From contig CACNCB010000001.1 of the NCBI GenBank assembly GCA_902618695.1, positions 62,001 to 126,000 of the forward strand: DNA of 64,000 nt, written 5' to 3'. The DNA comes from an uncultured Pelagibacteraceae bacterium. GTDB lineage: Bacteria; Pseudomonadota; Alphaproteobacteria; Pelagibacterales; Pelagibacteraceae. The translations under genes were made by a program, and so were the position numbers. Position 1 is the first letter of the stretch; each line of letters opens with the position of its first letter. The notes under the pieces were generated by a model that ran no database searches, was not told the origin of the DNA, and saw only the letters and a program-made list of their open reading frames with translations. Below are positions 11,659 to 22,854 of this stretch, in pieces.

Positions 11659-12906
11659 ATGATTTTAAAAATTATAATATATCCATTATCCATTATTTTA
11701 AATTTTTTAATTATTATTCTTGTTGGCTTACCTTTTTTTATTGATTTAATAATTTTTTTTACTTTTATATTTCTATTTATTAAAAATAAAAAACTTTTTT
11801 TTTCTTATAATATCTTTTTTATAATATCAATTTTATTCATAAATCTATTTATATTGAATTCTCCAGTTGATAAAAATCAATTATTAAATGGACATAAAAA
11901 ATTTTCATTTGAAGGTAAGTATAAAAAAAATATCGATACTATTATTAAAAGTCCACAAGGAGATCTTATAGCTTTAGATACTTGTACAGAAAAAATTTAT
12001 GATAATAAAATACAAATAAATGATCAGGAATTTATTACAGATGAGCTTGGTTTTAGAAATAAACCGGGCTCCATAATAAAATCTAATTATATATTAGTAG
12101 GAAACTCAATAATAATGGGGGGGCCTTTGTCTCAAAGAAATATACTGTCGGAAAAATTAAGTACCGATTCACACTTAAGATTCTCAAATATAGCTATAGG
12201 AGGGACTGGACCAAAAATATATGAAAATAATATGGCTGAAATTCTTCCAACTTTAAGAGATGATCAAAAATTTTTAGTATTCTATTTCGAAGGAAATGAT
12301 TTTTACTTTGAGAAGAATAATCATGAATTTTATTGGTATGGGATTAAAATTCCAAAATATAAGTATAAATTGAGATTTGGATACGAGCGGATTGAAAGAA
12401 ATAAAGATAAGTTTTTAAACAAGAATTATTTCAAACAAAATTATTTATATCAAAATATAAGACCTCTAAGCCAGAGATTTTATAACAAATTATTATCTAA
12501 ATGGACTAATTCTTGTTTGATACAATGGAAAATTATAAACAACCAAAAAGTTGGATTTTTATACAAATATTATCAAATAAATCAATATAAAGCTCATATA
12601 ATTAAAAATTATGATGTGATAAAAAAAATTGAAAAAGTTTTTTTTATACCAACTAAATTTTCAGTTTATGAAAACTATTTCGATCATAGCTTTTCTAAAA
12701 TAAATAGAGAAAACAAGCTCAACTTTCTTAAAAAAGAATATAAAAAGTTAAATGTTGAAGTTATAGATTTAACAAATGAACTTCAAGTAAAGTCAAAACA
12801 TGAATTGAAAAATAACAAACTTTTATTTTTTCAAGATGATACTCATTTAAATGAATTGGGTAATAAAGTATTGTCAAATTATTTATTGAAAATACTTTTT
12901 GAATAA
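11659..12906 (+). CDS. Membrane-anchored SGNH/GDSL-hydrolase-like protein
   Basis: A protein of 415 residues. Two strongly hydrophobic helices cover residues 1-70. They are followed by a soluble domain with the four SGNH blocks in order: VGNSII (nucleophile Ser), GGTG, EGND, and DDTHLNELG (Asp-x-x-His pair). This fold often removes or transfers acyl groups on surface polysaccharides, so an O-acetyl esterase or acyltransferase partner is plausible here. Sequence between the blocks is unlike families I know, so the substrate is open. It begins 55 bp from the start of the divergent cupin/methyltransferase gene. Confidence 0.65.
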   Translation: MILKIIIYPLSIILNFLIIILVGLPFFIDLIIFFTFIFLFIKNKKLFFSYNIFFIISILFINLFILNSPVDKNQLLNGHKKFSFEGKYKKNIDTIIKSPQGDLIALDTCTEKIYDNKIQINDQEFITDELGFRNKPGSIIKSNYILVGNSIIMGGPLSQRNILSEKLSTDSHLRFSNIAIGGTGPKIYENNMAEILPTLRDDQKFLVFYFEGNDFYFEKNNHEFYWYGIKIPKYKYKLRFGYERIERNKDKFLNKNYFKQNYLYQNIRPLSQRFYNKLLSKWTNSCLIQWKIINNQKVGFLYKYYQINQYKAHIIKNYDVIKKIEKVFFIPTKFSVYENYFDHSFSKINRENKLNFLKKEYKKLNVEVIDLTNELQVKSKHELKNNKLLFFQDDTHLNELGNKVLSNYLLKILFE

Positions 12907-12929
12907 TGTTTAAATGAGTTTTTGTTGCT

Positions 12930-13559
12930 ATGCCAAATTTATTAGTACTCACCAAAAGAGGGGTTGATTATAAAATTAAAAATAATTTTTTAAATATTCC
13001 TGAAAAAGTTGATTGCTTAATCATATCACCAGGAGCATGTGGTTCTACAAACCTAATTATACATTTAGATAAATATTGTAAATCAAATTTATATTTTGAA
13101 AGAAAATATAAAATATTTGCTTTAGGTCACCTTTATAAACCTCCGCCTTCTTTTTTGAAAAAAAAAATCAAAATAATATTATTAAAAAGAAATATAAATG
13201 AGATTTATAAATCTATGAAAAAGAGGGGGTTTATCAGAAATGCATTAAATACTTATGGAGACTTATTTCCTTTTCTTTATATAAATATTTTTAAAAGTGA
13301 AAAAAATTTAAAAAAAAAATTCTTACTGAACTTAAAAAAATTTTATTTAAATTGGAAAATTTATCCAAAAAATAAAATTTTAATAATTGATTATAAAAAA
13401 CTTTATTCACAAAAAACTGAAAAAAACAAAATATTTAAATTCTTAAATTTAAAAAATAAAAGTTTTTTAAAAAAATTTCCAGAATATAAAAAATATAAAA
13501 AAGATAAAAATTTTATTGACCCTTCAACTCCACTAATGAGAAAAATACACAATCTTTAA
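12930..13559 (+). CDS. Sulfotransferase-like protein
   Basis: A protein of 209 residues with a very basic C terminus. The N-terminal SPGACGSTNLIIHL resembles the P-loop that binds the 5'-phosphosulfate group of PAPS. The later LLKRNINEIYKSMKKRG resembles the 3'-phosphate-binding strand and helix of sulfotransferases. If this is right, it would sulfate a sugar of the surface polysaccharide. It is shorter than typical family members (about 250-300 residues). It lies just before tRNA-Ser. Confidence 0.55.
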   Translation: MPNLLVLTKRGVDYKIKNNFLNIPEKVDCLIISPGACGSTNLIIHLDKYCKSNLYFERKYKIFALGHLYKPPPSFLKKKIKIILLKRNINEIYKSMKKRGFIRNALNTYGDLFPFLYINIFKSEKNLKKKFLLNLKKFYLNWKIYPKNKILIIDYKKLYSQKTEKNKIFKFLNLKNKSFLKKFPEYKKYKKDKNFIDPSTPLMRKIHNL

Positions 13560-13561
13560 AA

Positions 13562-13651
13562 TGGCGGAGAGAATGGGATTCGAACCCATGAAAGAATTTC
13601 TCCTTTACACGCTTTCCAAGCGTGCGCCTTCAACCACTCGGCCACCTCTCC
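13562..13651 (-). tRNA. tRNA-Ser(GGA)
   Basis: The minus strand gives a class II tRNA with acceptor GGAGAGG. A five-bp anticodon stem CACGC/GCGTG encloses the loop TTGGAAA, so the anticodon is GGA. A long variable arm and the T-loop GGGTTCGAATCCC follow, and CCA is encoded (13562-13564). It closes the polysaccharide island on its right side and lies immediately downstream of the GT17 gene. Confidence 0.97.
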
Positions 13652-13653
13652 AG

Positions 13654-14439
13654 TTATAAAATCCAATCCTTAAATTTTTTTCTATTATTTAAAATATATT
13701 TTGGAAAGGAATCATCAAAATCAATCTTTTGATAAATCATATCTCTATCAAATATGTCTAATCCCTGATTAATAGAGTTGGAAATTTTATTTAAATTCGT
13801 AAATTTATTTATATTAAACTCAGAATGTGCGAACGATTTAATTTTCTTTTGCACGTCTTCTGGTGTCATTAAAAAAGAAAAATGCCAACCTCCACTTTTA
13901 ATTAAGTTCCATTTTATTTTATAAAATTTCCAAAAAGGATAATTTTTAACCTTTTGATTTCTTAGCCATTGAGGTGTTTTTAAATGCTTTTTTTTGCACA
14001 TTTTACTACCAATCCACATTGGATAAGTCTTATTTAAAAGATTAATTTTATAATAGAACATTTTTTGTTCGAAAGCCGTATACTTGTATTTCTTAATATT
14101 ATTTAAATTTGATAAATTCGGAATTTCATCTACATCAGAAATAATTATATAATCATCTTCTTGAGCTAAATTTAATCCGTTTACAATAAAGTTTCTTTGA
14201 AAATTTTCTCTCTCCCAATCACTTTGATTTTCAGGAAAAAATTCTATTACTTTGTATATTATTTTATTCTCAAACTTTTTATAATTTTCTAATTTAAAAT
14301 TCAATTTCTTTTCATTTCCTTGATGATCTGATTTTGCTTCTACTATTACAAATTTATCAATATAATTGTTTAGAGTATTGAGTCTTATATCAAGAATTAA
14401 ATCCTCATCATGATACATAAAACAATCAAAAAATTTCAT
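13654..14439 (-). CDS. Glycosyltransferase family 17-like protein
   Basis: A protein of 261 residues. It opens with [21 protein letters not shown], then FVIVEA and [10 protein letters not shown]. This pattern is seen in GT17 beta-1,4-N-acetylglucosaminyltransferase-like proteins of bacteria; the DVD motif is the likely metal/nucleotide-sugar site. It is placed directly after lepA (its ATG abuts the lepA stop), as the last gene of the translation operon, and is followed by tRNA-Ser. It probably acts in envelope glycan synthesis. Confidence 0.75.
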   Translation of the reverse strand: MKFFDCFMYHDEDLILDIRLNTLNNYIDKFVIVEAKSDHQGNEKKLNFKLENYKKFENKIIYKVIEFFPENQSDWERENFQRNFIVNGLNLAQEDDYIIISDVDEIPNLSNLNNIKKYKYTAFEQKMFYYKINLLNKTYPMWIGSKMCKKKHLKTPQWLRNQKVKNYPFWKFYKIKWNLIKSGGWHFSFLMTPEDVQKKIKSFAHSEFNINKFTNLNKISNSINQGLDIFDRDMIYQKIDFDDSFPKYILNNRKKFKDWIL

Positions 14440-16248
14440 CTATTTTTCTTTACTTATTTTTAAAACACCAATAAATGCCTCTTGAGGTATTTCTACACGT
14501 CCAAATTGCTTAGACCTAGCTTTACCTTTTTTTTGTTTTTCTAAAAGTTTTCTCTTTCTATCAGTTGCACCACCACCATGTATTTTCGTCAGAACATCTT
14601 TTTTAAATCCCTTAATTGTTTCTCTTGCAATAATTTTGCCTCCTATAGCTGCTTGAACTGGAATCATAAAATTATGTCGTGGAATTAAATCTTTTAATTT
14701 TTCACAAACTTCTCTTCCAGTTTTTTGAGCAAAATCTTTATGTATCATCATAGCTAAAGCATCAACAGGTTCGCCATTGACTAGTATTCCGAGTTTAACT
14801 AAATCTCCCTCTCTATGTTCAATTATCTCATAATCAAAACTAGCATATCCACTAGTCATTGATTTTAGTCTATCATTAAAATCAAAAACAACTTCGTTCA
14901 AAGGCAACTCATAATTTATCACAGCTCTGTTCCCTGAATAGCTTAAATTAGTTTGGATTCCTCTTTTATCTTGACACATTTTTATAATTGAACCTAAGTA
15001 TTGGTCAGGAGTAATAATTGTTGCTTTTATCCATGGCTCTTCGATATATTTTATTAAAGTTGGATCAGGTAAACTTGACGGATTTTCAAGATCAATTATG
15101 TTTCCATTATTGGAGTGAACTTTATAAACAACACCAGGTGTAGTAGTTAATAAATTAACATCAAATTCTCTTTCTAGTCTTTCTGTGACTATTTCCAAAT
15201 GAAGTAATCCTAAAAATCCACATCTAAAACCCAAACCTAGAGCAGATGATGACTCTGGCTCAAATGAAAAACTTGCATCATTCAATTGTAATTTAGCTAA
15301 ACCATCTTTAAGTTTTTGAAACTCAGAACTGTCTACTGGAAACAGCCCACAGAACACTACCGGCTTACTTGGTTTAAATCCTGGTAAAGCATCTTTTAAA
15401 GGTTTTGAAGCATCACAAATTGTATCTCCTACTTTTGTTTCAGATAAAACTTTAATTCCAGTAATAATAAATCCAATTTCACCTGTTTTTAATTCATTAA
15501 TATCCACTGGTTTTGGGGTAAAAATACCAACTTTTTCAACAATATATTCTTGATTTGTAGACATCATTTTTATTTTCATGTTTTTTGAAAGTTTACCATC
15601 TATCACTCTTACTAAAATTACTACACCTAAATACGTGTCATACCAGCTATCAACCAATAGACATTTAAGATTAGCTGAACTTTCTCCTTTGGGGGCGGGT
15701 AATGTTGTAATTATTTGTTCTAAGATATCCTCTATTCCTTCTCCAGTTTTACCTGAACATGGAATTGCATTTTCGGTATCAATTCCTATCACCTCTTCAA
15801 TTTGTTTTTTTGTTCTATCTAAATCCGATGCAGGTAAGTCAACCTTATTTAAAACTGGTACTATCTCATGGTTAATATCTAAAGCTTGGTAAACATTTGC
15901 TAAAGTTTGAGCTTCTACCCCTTGTGTACTATCTACGATCAAAATTGAACCTTCACATGCATATAAAGATCTACTAACTTCATAACTGAAATCTACATGG
16001 CCTGGGGTATCAATAATATTTAAAATATAATTTTTACCATTTTTAGCTTTATAATTTAATTTTACAGTTTGAGCTTTAATTGTGATTCCTCTTTCACGCT
16101 CAATATCCATAGAGTCTAAAACTTGAGCTTTCATTTCTCTTTCAGTTAATCCACCACAACTATGAATAATTCTATCCGCTATAGTAGATTTTCCATGATC
16201 AATATGAGCAATTATTGCAAAATTTCTTATATTATCAATTGAACTCAT
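14440..16248 (-). CDS. lepA: Elongation factor 4 (LepA)
   Basis: A protein of 602 residues, the normal LepA length. G domain motifs are [12 protein letters not shown] (G1), RGITIKAQT (G2), [12 protein letters not shown] (G3), NKVDLPASD (G4). The C terminus carries the LepA-specific domain ending with [21 protein letters not shown]. It is a ribosome-binding GTPase that back-translocates or remodels stalled ribosomes. It is a member of the minus-strand run from thrS and pheST, 8 bp after pheT. Confidence 0.97.
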   Translation of the reverse strand: MSSIDNIRNFAIIAHIDHGKSTIADRIIHSCGGLTEREMKAQVLDSMDIERERGITIKAQTVKLNYKAKNGKNYILNIIDTPGHVDFSYEVSRSLYACEGSILIVDSTQGVEAQTLANVYQALDINHEIVPVLNKVDLPASDLDRTKKQIEEVIGIDTENAIPCSGKTGEGIEDILEQIITTLPAPKGESSANLKCLLVDSWYDTYLGVVILVRVIDGKLSKNMKIKMMSTNQEYIVEKVGIFTPKPVDINELKTGEIGFIITGIKVLSETKVGDTICDASKPLKDALPGFKPSKPVVFCGLFPVDSSEFQKLKDGLAKLQLNDASFSFEPESSSALGLGFRCGFLGLLHLEIVTERLEREFDVNLLTTTPGVVYKVHSNNGNIIDLENPSSLPDPTLIKYIEEPWIKATIITPDQYLGSIIKMCQDKRGIQTNLSYSGNRAVINYELPLNEVVFDFNDRLKSMTSGYASFDYEIIEHREGDLVKLGILVNGEPVDALAMMIHKDFAQKTGREVCEKLKDLIPRHNFMIPVQAAIGGKIIARETIKGFKKDVLTKIHGGGATDRKRKLLEKQKKGKARSKQFGRVEIPQEAFIGVLKISKEK

Positions 16249-16256
16249 TAAATATT

Positions 16257-18665
16257 TTAGGAACGAATTTTAGCACCAATTTTATTTTCAACCGTTTCAA
16301 TTATCAAATTATTAATTTTTTCTAAATCATTATCCATTAATGTTTTTTCCAATGATTGAATGGTAACGCTTATAGCAACTGATTTTTGATTTTCAGGAAT
16401 ATTATCTCCTTCGTAAACGTCAAATACTTTAATGTTTGAAATTAAATTTTTATCAATACTTGATATAACGCTTACTATATCTTGCGCACTTATTTTTTTA
16501 TTAACAATAAATGCAAAATCTCTTTCAGATTTTTGAAAATCCGATACTAAATATTTTGTTTTTTGATCTTTTAAAGGTTTTTTATGTAGCTTAAAATTAT
16601 CTAGAAATATTTCAAAACCTAACAATGTCTCTGTTTTAATATCTAGTGTTTTGATAATGTTTGGATGTATTTCGCCAAAATAAGCAGCCACCTTATCTTT
16701 TCCCTTATTTAAAAATACTCTGCCTGATTTTCCTGGATGAAAATAATTAGGGCTTTCATCATCAATATAAAATTTTTCTGAGTCGTAACCAGCTTCTACT
16801 AAAGTTTGAATAACATCTCTTTTAATATCAAAAACATCTATATTTCTCTCTTTTTCAATCCATGAAAATCTAGATTTTTTTCCAGCTGACAAACCACAAA
16901 CAACTGTATTCTGTTCTCCAGGTTGTGATCCATAAAATGTTGGCCCTATTTCAAATATTGATAAATCTTTAATTCCTCTATCTAAGTTTTTGCTCATGTA
17001 CATCACTAAATTTGAAAAAATAGAACTTCTTAATACTCCCAATTCAGAGCTAATTGGATTTACAATTTTTATTTCTTTATTGTCCTCTTTAAAGTGATCG
17101 TTATATTTTGAATCTGTAAAAGACCAAGTAATAGCCTCCAGATACCCTTTAGATGCTACTGCTCTTTGAAGAAAATGAAATAATTTTTGAGTTGGATTTA
17201 AAGTATTTTTTGATCTTTCTTTAATAGGATTTTCTATTTTTATTTTTTCATATCCACTAATTCTTACAAGTTCCTCAACTATATCAATTTCTTGAACGAT
17301 ATCTGGTCTCCAAGATGGAATTGATAACTTAAAGAATTTTTTTTCTTTTTTTAATTTAAAACCAAGTTTTTCTAAAATGTTTATCATTTCCTTAGTTGAA
17401 ATTTTAAAACCAGTAATTTTTTCAAACATTTTAGGTTCAAATTTTATTACTTTATTTTTATAAGATTCAATTTTTTGAATATCTATCTTGCTAATTTCAC
17501 CACCACAAATTTCTTTAATTAAAAAAGCTGCTTTATTTAATCCATATTCAATAGATAACTGATCAATACCTCTTTCAAATCTAAATTTAGCATCTGTATC
17601 GATATTCAATTTCTTAGCAGTTTTTCTAATTGATCTTGGATCGAAATAAGCCGACTCTAATAAAACATTTTTTGTATCTATCTCTGTACCCGATCTTGTT
17701 CCTCCAATAATTCCTCCTAAGCCCAAGACACCTTTGTTATCGCTTATTACACACATTCCATCTTCTAGTTTGTAATTTTTATTGTCTAGAGCTGTAAATT
17801 CTTCCCCTGATTCTGAATTTCTAACAATTATTCCCTTATCAATTTTGTCAGCATCGTATGCATGCAAAGGACGATTTATATCAATCATGACATAATTTGT
17901 AATATCTACAATTGCAGATATTGGTTTTTGGCCTACAGAAATTAATTTATCTTTCAACCATTGAGGACTTTCTGTATTTTTAACACTAGTTATCAAGCAA
18001 CTACCAAAAGATAAGCATCCTTGATTTTTTTCTTTAGTTATTTTTACTTTTAAGGTCTGTTTTTTATTTGATTTAATTTTTTTATCTTTTTCTGGTTTTA
18101 AATTTCCAAAACCTGCAGCTGATAAATCTCTCGCTATCCCTCTAACACCAAGACAGTCTGGTCTATTTGGTGTAATTGACAAATCGATAAGATTAGAACT
18201 TGATTTAGAAAAATAACTTTTTCCAATATTTTTTGCATATTTGGATGACAGCAGCTCAGTAATGCCATCACTTTCATCTGATAAATTCAATTCAGATTCG
18301 GAACAGAGCATTCCATAAGATGTAACATCTCTTATTTTTGCAACAACAAGCTTGGTTTTGTTTTTTGGGATTATTGCACCAGGTGGTGCATATACAGTAA
18401 TTAGGCCCTCTCTTGCATTTGCAGCCCCACAAACAACTTTTTTGATTTCTTTATTACCAACATCAACATCACAAACTTTAAGTCTATCTGCATTAGGATG
18501 TTTTTCTGTTTTTATAATTTTTGCTACCTTAAATAAATCTAACCCATCGTATAAGTTTTCTATATTCTCAACCTCAAGACCTATGTCTGTTAGTTTCTCT
18601 ATAAGTTTATCTTCTTTAGCACTTACTTTTAAATGATCTTTTAACCAATCATATGTGATCTTCAT
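16257..18665 (-). CDS. pheT: Phenylalanyl-tRNA synthetase beta subunit
   Basis: A protein of 802 residues with the full PheT architecture. It has an N-terminal OB/tRNA-binding domain (about 38-150, with the [19 protein letters not shown] motif), B3/B4 editing domain, B5 domain, catalytic-like core and the C-terminal anticodon-binding FDX-ACB domain ([14 protein letters not shown]). It forms the alpha2beta2 enzyme with PheS. Its start overlaps the pheS stop by 4 bp. Confidence 0.98.
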   Translation of the reverse strand: MKITYDWLKDHLKVSAKEDKLIEKLTDIGLEVENIENLYDGLDLFKVAKIIKTEKHPNADRLKVCDVDVGNKEIKKVVCGAANAREGLITVYAPPGAIIPKNKTKLVVAKIRDVTSYGMLCSESELNLSDESDGITELLSSKYAKNIGKSYFSKSSSNLIDLSITPNRPDCLGVRGIARDLSAAGFGNLKPEKDKKIKSNKKQTLKVKITKEKNQGCLSFGSCLITSVKNTESPQWLKDKLISVGQKPISAIVDITNYVMIDINRPLHAYDADKIDKGIIVRNSESGEEFTALDNKNYKLEDGMCVISDNKGVLGLGGIIGGTRSGTEIDTKNVLLESAYFDPRSIRKTAKKLNIDTDAKFRFERGIDQLSIEYGLNKAAFLIKEICGGEISKIDIQKIESYKNKVIKFEPKMFEKITGFKISTKEMINILEKLGFKLKKEKKFFKLSIPSWRPDIVQEIDIVEELVRISGYEKIKIENPIKERSKNTLNPTQKLFHFLQRAVASKGYLEAITWSFTDSKYNDHFKEDNKEIKIVNPISSELGVLRSSIFSNLVMYMSKNLDRGIKDLSIFEIGPTFYGSQPGEQNTVVCGLSAGKKSRFSWIEKERNIDVFDIKRDVIQTLVEAGYDSEKFYIDDESPNYFHPGKSGRVFLNKGKDKVAAYFGEIHPNIIKTLDIKTETLLGFEIFLDNFKLHKKPLKDQKTKYLVSDFQKSERDFAFIVNKKISAQDIVSVISSIDKNLISNIKVFDVYEGDNIPENQKSVAISVTIQSLEKTLMDNDLEKINNLIIETVENKIGAKIRS

Positions 18666-19729
18666 CTGCTTAAACCTCTGTAATTTGAAGGGACATCAAG
18701 AGGGTCAAAACCAAAATGATTTAGCCATCTGTAGTCGCAATCAAAAAATGCTCTTAAATCATTAATGCCATATTTAAGCATTGCTAATCGATCTATACCT
18801 ATGCCAAAAGCATATCCTTGATATTTAGATGGATCCACTTTTACATTTCTTAAAACATTAGGATGCACCATGCCACAGCCTAAAATTTCAAGCCACTTAT
18901 CTCCTTCTCCAATAATTATTTTGCCATCTTTTATTTCATAACCAATATCGACTTCTGCAGATGGTTCTGTGAATGGAAAATGACTAGGTCTAAATCTCAT
19001 TTTAATTTTTTCGACTTCAAAAAATTCTTTAATAAAATAATTCAAGCATCCTTTCAAATGTCCCATATTAATATTTGTGTCAATATGCAAACCTTCTACT
19101 TGATGAAACATTGGTGCGTGTGTTTGATCACTATCAGATCGATATGTTCTTCCAGGAGCTATGATCTTAAATGGAGGTTTGTCTTTTAGCATAGTTCTAA
19201 TTTGAACTGGTGAGGTATGAGTTCGTAACAAAATTTCTTTGTTTTCATCCAAGTAAAATGTATCATGCATATCTCTTGCTGGATGATTGTCAGGTGTGTT
19301 TAAAGCAGTAAAGTTGTTATATTCATTTTCAACATCGGGGCCTTCTTCAACACTAAATCCTATTTCAGAGAAAATGGATGAAATTTCATCAATAGTTTGT
19401 GATACTGGATGAACTTTTCCTCTAACAAATGGTCTTTCGGGCAAAGTTATATCAACTTTTTCCTTTTCTAATTTTTCGTTTATTTTTTTTGCTTCTATCT
19501 CACTAATTTTAGAAGTTATCAAATTCTGAAGTTCATCTTTAATTTGATTTAAATCTGATGCAAATTTTTTTCTATCAGTCTCTGGAATTGAACCTATTGT
19601 TTTAAATTTTGATGAAATTAAACCATTTTTACCAAAGAGCTCAGTTTTGATTTCATTTATTTGATCAATGTTTAAATCATTTTTTAGCTTTGATATAAAC
19701 TGATCTCTAATATTTTTTATCTCTGACAT
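18662..19729 (-). CDS. pheS: Phenylalanyl-tRNA synthetase alpha subunit
   Basis: A protein of 355 residues, a class II synthetase core. The N-terminal coiled coil spans about residues 1-90. Motif 2 is seen around [14 protein letters not shown] and [17 protein letters not shown], and motif 3 in [16 protein letters not shown]. It carries the active site that charges tRNA-Phe. It is preceded by rplT with a 43-bp gap, giving the conserved infC-rpmI-rplT-pheS-pheT order. Confidence 0.98.
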   Translation of the reverse strand: MSEIKNIRDQFISKLKNDLNIDQINEIKTELFGKNGLISSKFKTIGSIPETDRKKFASDLNQIKDELQNLITSKISEIEAKKINEKLEKEKVDITLPERPFVRGKVHPVSQTIDEISSIFSEIGFSVEEGPDVENEYNNFTALNTPDNHPARDMHDTFYLDENKEILLRTHTSPVQIRTMLKDKPPFKIIAPGRTYRSDSDQTHAPMFHQVEGLHIDTNINMGHLKGCLNYFIKEFFEVEKIKMRFRPSHFPFTEPSAEVDIGYEIKDGKIIIGEGDKWLEILGCGMVHPNVLRNVKVDPSKYQGYAFGIGIDRLAMLKYGINDLRAFFDCDYRWLNHFGFDPLDVPSNYRGLSR

Positions 19730-19772
19730 ATTTGTAGATTATTTCCTTAAGAAATAAAAACAATAGCGAAGA

Positions 19773-20129
19773 TTAATTTAAAGCTGATTGAGCTTTTTGT
19801 ACAATTGTTTTGAATGCTTCTGGGCTATCGTAAGCAATTTCAGCAAGAATTTTTCTATCTATTGCAATACCACATTTGTTTAATCCATTGATAAATTTTG
19901 AATAAGTTAAGCCTTCAGCTCTAACTCCAGCGTTGATTCTCTGTATCCACAATGATTTAAAATCTCTTTTTTTATTTCTTCTGTCTCTGTAAGCGTATTG
20001 CATGGATTTTTCCATAGCTTGCTTGGCAACTCTGATGGTATTTTTTCTTCTGCCCCATTGACCCTTTACAGCTTTTAAAACTTTTTTATGTTTAGCTTTA
20101 CTAGTTACACCTCTTTTAACTCTTGCCAT
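19773..20129 (-). CDS. rplT: 50S ribosomal protein L20
   Basis: A protein of 118 residues beginning [19 protein letters not shown], typical of L20, with the conserved middle [20 protein letters not shown]. It binds 23S rRNA early in 50S assembly and in many bacteria represses its own operon. It follows rpmI by 2 bp. Confidence 0.99.
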   Translation of the reverse strand: MARVKRGVTSKAKHKKVLKAVKGQWGRRKNTIRVAKQAMEKSMQYAYRDRRNKKRDFKSLWIQRINAGVRAEGLTYSKFINGLNKCGIAIDRKILAEIAYDSPEAFKTIVQKAQSALN

Positions 20130-20131
20130 TA

Positions 20132-20338
20132 TTAACCCCTTAAACTGTAAGGCATATATGACTTAACAATTTTTCCATCTTGTTTAGACAATGTTGTAGT
20201 GCCTCTAAGTTTTCTGATTTGTGAATTCGTTCTTTTAATCATACCATGTCTTTTACCTGCTTGTGCAGAAATAACTTTACCCTTAGCTGATATTTTAAAT
20301 CTTTTTTTTGCTGAGCTTTTTGTTTTTAGTTTTGGCAT
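20132..20338 (-). CDS. rpmI: 50S ribosomal protein L35
   Basis: A protein of 68 residues, [17 protein letters not shown] at the start and a KRHGMI segment in the middle, standard for L35. It is part of the large subunit, between infC and rplT. Confidence 0.99.
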   Translation of the reverse strand: MPKLKTKSSAKKRFKISAKGKVISAQAGKRHGMIKRTNSQIRKLRGTTTLSKQDGKIVKSYMPYSLRG

Positions 20339-20391
20339 AATTCTGCGGACTTATACAAAGAAAGATATAATTTTACAACCTCTATTAAGGG

Positions 20392-20937
20392 TTATAAAGG
20401 CTGAATTACCATGATCATTTGCTTTCCATCAAACTTGGGGTGCAATTCTACCTTGCCAATATCTTTCATATCTTCTTTAATTTTGCCCATTAGTTCATTT
20501 CCTAGATGAGAATGCTGAAGTTCTCTACCTTTAAATCTTATAGTGAATTTGACCTTATCTCCTTTAGCTATAAATTTTTTAGCATTTTTAACTTTAAACT
20601 CATAATCATGAGTTTCTGTAACAGGTCTCATTTTAATTTCTTTTAAAGAAACAATTTTTTGTTTTTTCTTTGCAAGATTTGCTTTTTTCTGAGCATCATA
20701 TTTATATTTACCCATATCCATTATTTTACAAACAGGAGGATTTGCATTAGGTGCTATTTCAATTAAATCTAAACCTTGATTTTTTGCCATTGAAATAGCT
20801 TCATTGGTATTCATCACTCCAAGATTTTGTCCATCACTTGCTATAACTTGCACATCAGGAGAAGAAATTCTATTATTAGATCTTGGACCTCTGTCCTTAG
20901 TTCTTCTTTGAAAATAATTTTGTTTGAAGTCTGCCAC
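20392..20937 (-). CDS. infC: Translation initiation factor IF-3
   Basis: A protein of 181 residues. The N domain contains LDLIEIAPNANPPVCKIMDMGKY, with a lysine-rich linker after it, and the C domain has KVKFTIRFKGRE. The start is GTG at 20937 and directly abuts the thrS stop. Family members often use rare starts for autoregulation; GTG is the mild version. It prevents premature subunit joining and checks start codons. Confidence 0.98.
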   Translation of the reverse strand: MADFKQNYFQRRTKDRGPRSNNRISSPDVQVIASDGQNLGVMNTNEAISMAKNQGLDLIEIAPNANPPVCKIMDMGKYKYDAQKKANLAKKKQKIVSLKEIKMRPVTETHDYEFKVKNAKKFIAKGDKVKFTIRFKGRELQHSHLGNELMGKIKEDMKDIGKVELHPKFDGKQMIMVIQPL

Positions 20938-22854
20938 TTAGTTTGATGATGCTTTGTTTAAAGCAGAGAATGTTTTTAAGAATTGATCTATACCCATATT
21001 TTCTTGATTATTAGAGTCTAATCTTCTAATCGTTACTGAATTGGAGTCAACTTCTTTTTTACCACAAATTAATAAAAGCGGTATTTTTGCTAAAGAATGA
21101 TCTCTAATTTTATAATTTAAATTATGATTTTTTAAATCTACTGCAGAACTTATACCTGAATTTTTAATTTTATTTGACACCTCTACTGCATAGTCATTAA
21201 ATTCTTCCGAAATAGGTATTACCATAGTCTGTAAAGGAGATATCCAAAATGGAAACTTGCCTGCATAGTTTTCAATTAAAATTCCAATAAATCTTTCTAG
21301 AGAACCAAATAATGCTCTATGCAACATAACAGGAACTTTTTTAGTTCCATCTTTATCAACATAAGAAGCATCTAATCTTCCAGGTAAATTTAAATCTACT
21401 TGTAGGGTTCCACATTGCCAATCTCTACCAATAGCATCTCGTAAAACAAATTCAATTTTAGGACCATAAAATGCTCCTTCACCTTTGTTGATAGTATATT
21501 CTAGTTTAGAAGCTTTAACAGCTTCAAGCAAAGAAGCTTCTGCTTTATCCCATACTAAATCATCACCCACTCTTACTTCTGGCCTATCTGCATATTTTAG
21601 AATTACATTTTCAAAGCCAAGGTCTTTATAAATATCTAATATTAAATTAGTAACAATTAAACATTCACTAGTAATTTGATCTTCAGTACAAAAAATATGG
21701 GCGTCATCTTGAGTAAAGGCTCTTACTCTTAATAACCCATGTAAAGCGCCTGATGGCTCATAACGATGAACTTTTCCAAATTCAGCAAAACGTAAAGGAA
21801 GATCTCTGTAACTTTTTAAACCTTGATTAAACACCTGGATATGACCAGGGCAATTCATCGGTTTAATTGCAAAAACTTTCTCGTCTGGCGTTTCAGAAGT
21901 GTACATGTTTTCTCCATATTTCTCCCAATGCCCAGATTTTTCCCATAGTTGTCTATCTAATACCTCTGGAGTATTTACCTCCTTATAACCAGCAGCATCT
22001 TGTCTGCTTCTCATGTAGTTTATGAGCTTTTGAAATAAACCCCATCCTCTTTCATGCCAAAATACAGAGCCAGGACTTTCTTCTCTAAAATGAAATAAAT
22101 CCATTTCTCTACCTAATTTTCTATGATCTCTTTTTTCTGCTTCTTCTATTCTTTTCAAATATTCATCTAGATCTTTTTGAGTTGCCCAACTTGTACCGTA
22201 TATTCGTTGCAACATTTCATTATTAGAGTCTCCTCTCCAATATGCTCCTGACACTTTTGTAAGTTTAAAATATTTTCCTATTTTACCTGTGGAGGAAAGA
22301 TGTGGACCTCTACATAAATCATGCCATTCTCCATGAAAATAAATTGATACATCTTCATTTTCGGGTATCGCTTCAATCAGCTCAGCTTTATAAATTTCTC
22401 CTTTTTTTTTAAAATGGCTAATTGCTTTGTTTCTATCCCAAACTTCTCGTTTTGTTATTTCATTCCTATCAACAATTTCTTTCATTTTATTTTCAATTTT
22501 AACTAGATCATCCTCTGTAAATGGTTCTTTTCTAGCAAAGTCGTAATAAAATCCATTTTCAATCACGGGTCCAATTGTAACTTGTGTGCCAGGAAATAAT
22601 TCTTGAACAGCCATAGCTAAAATATGAGCTGTGTCATGCCTTATAGTTTCCAAGCCCTCAGGATTTTTTGAGGTAAAAATTTTTACAGAACAATCATTTT
22701 CAATTAGAAAATCAAGATCTTTAAGCTCACCATCAACACTTATGACCATGGCTTGCTTAGCTAATGATTTACTAATTTTTTCAGCTACTTCTAGTCCAGT
22801 AACTTTGTTAGGAAAATCAATATTGTTTCCGTCAGGTAATGTTATTATCGGCAT
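20938..22854 (-). CDS. thrS: Threonyl-tRNA synthetase
   Basis: A protein of 638 residues. It has an N-terminal TGS domain (1-60), editing domain with HDTAHILAMAVQ, class II catalytic core with zinc ligands in PMNCPGHIQVF, DDAHIFC and MLHRALFGSLERFIGILIE, and a C-terminal anticodon-binding domain. It charges tRNA-Thr and edits Ser-tRNA-Thr. It is translated directly after a glycosyltransferase gene and before infC. Confidence 0.98.
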   Translation of the reverse strand: MPIITLPDGNNIDFPNKVTGLEVAEKISKSLAKQAMVISVDGELKDLDFLIENDCSVKIFTSKNPEGLETIRHDTAHILAMAVQELFPGTQVTIGPVIENGFYYDFARKEPFTEDDLVKIENKMKEIVDRNEITKREVWDRNKAISHFKKKGEIYKAELIEAIPENEDVSIYFHGEWHDLCRGPHLSSTGKIGKYFKLTKVSGAYWRGDSNNEMLQRIYGTSWATQKDLDEYLKRIEEAEKRDHRKLGREMDLFHFREESPGSVFWHERGWGLFQKLINYMRSRQDAAGYKEVNTPEVLDRQLWEKSGHWEKYGENMYTSETPDEKVFAIKPMNCPGHIQVFNQGLKSYRDLPLRFAEFGKVHRYEPSGALHGLLRVRAFTQDDAHIFCTEDQITSECLIVTNLILDIYKDLGFENVILKYADRPEVRVGDDLVWDKAEASLLEAVKASKLEYTINKGEGAFYGPKIEFVLRDAIGRDWQCGTLQVDLNLPGRLDASYVDKDGTKKVPVMLHRALFGSLERFIGILIENYAGKFPFWISPLQTMVIPISEEFNDYAVEVSNKIKNSGISSAVDLKNHNLNYKIRDHSLAKIPLLLICGKKEVDSNSVTIRRLDSNNQENMGIDQFLKTFSALNKASSN

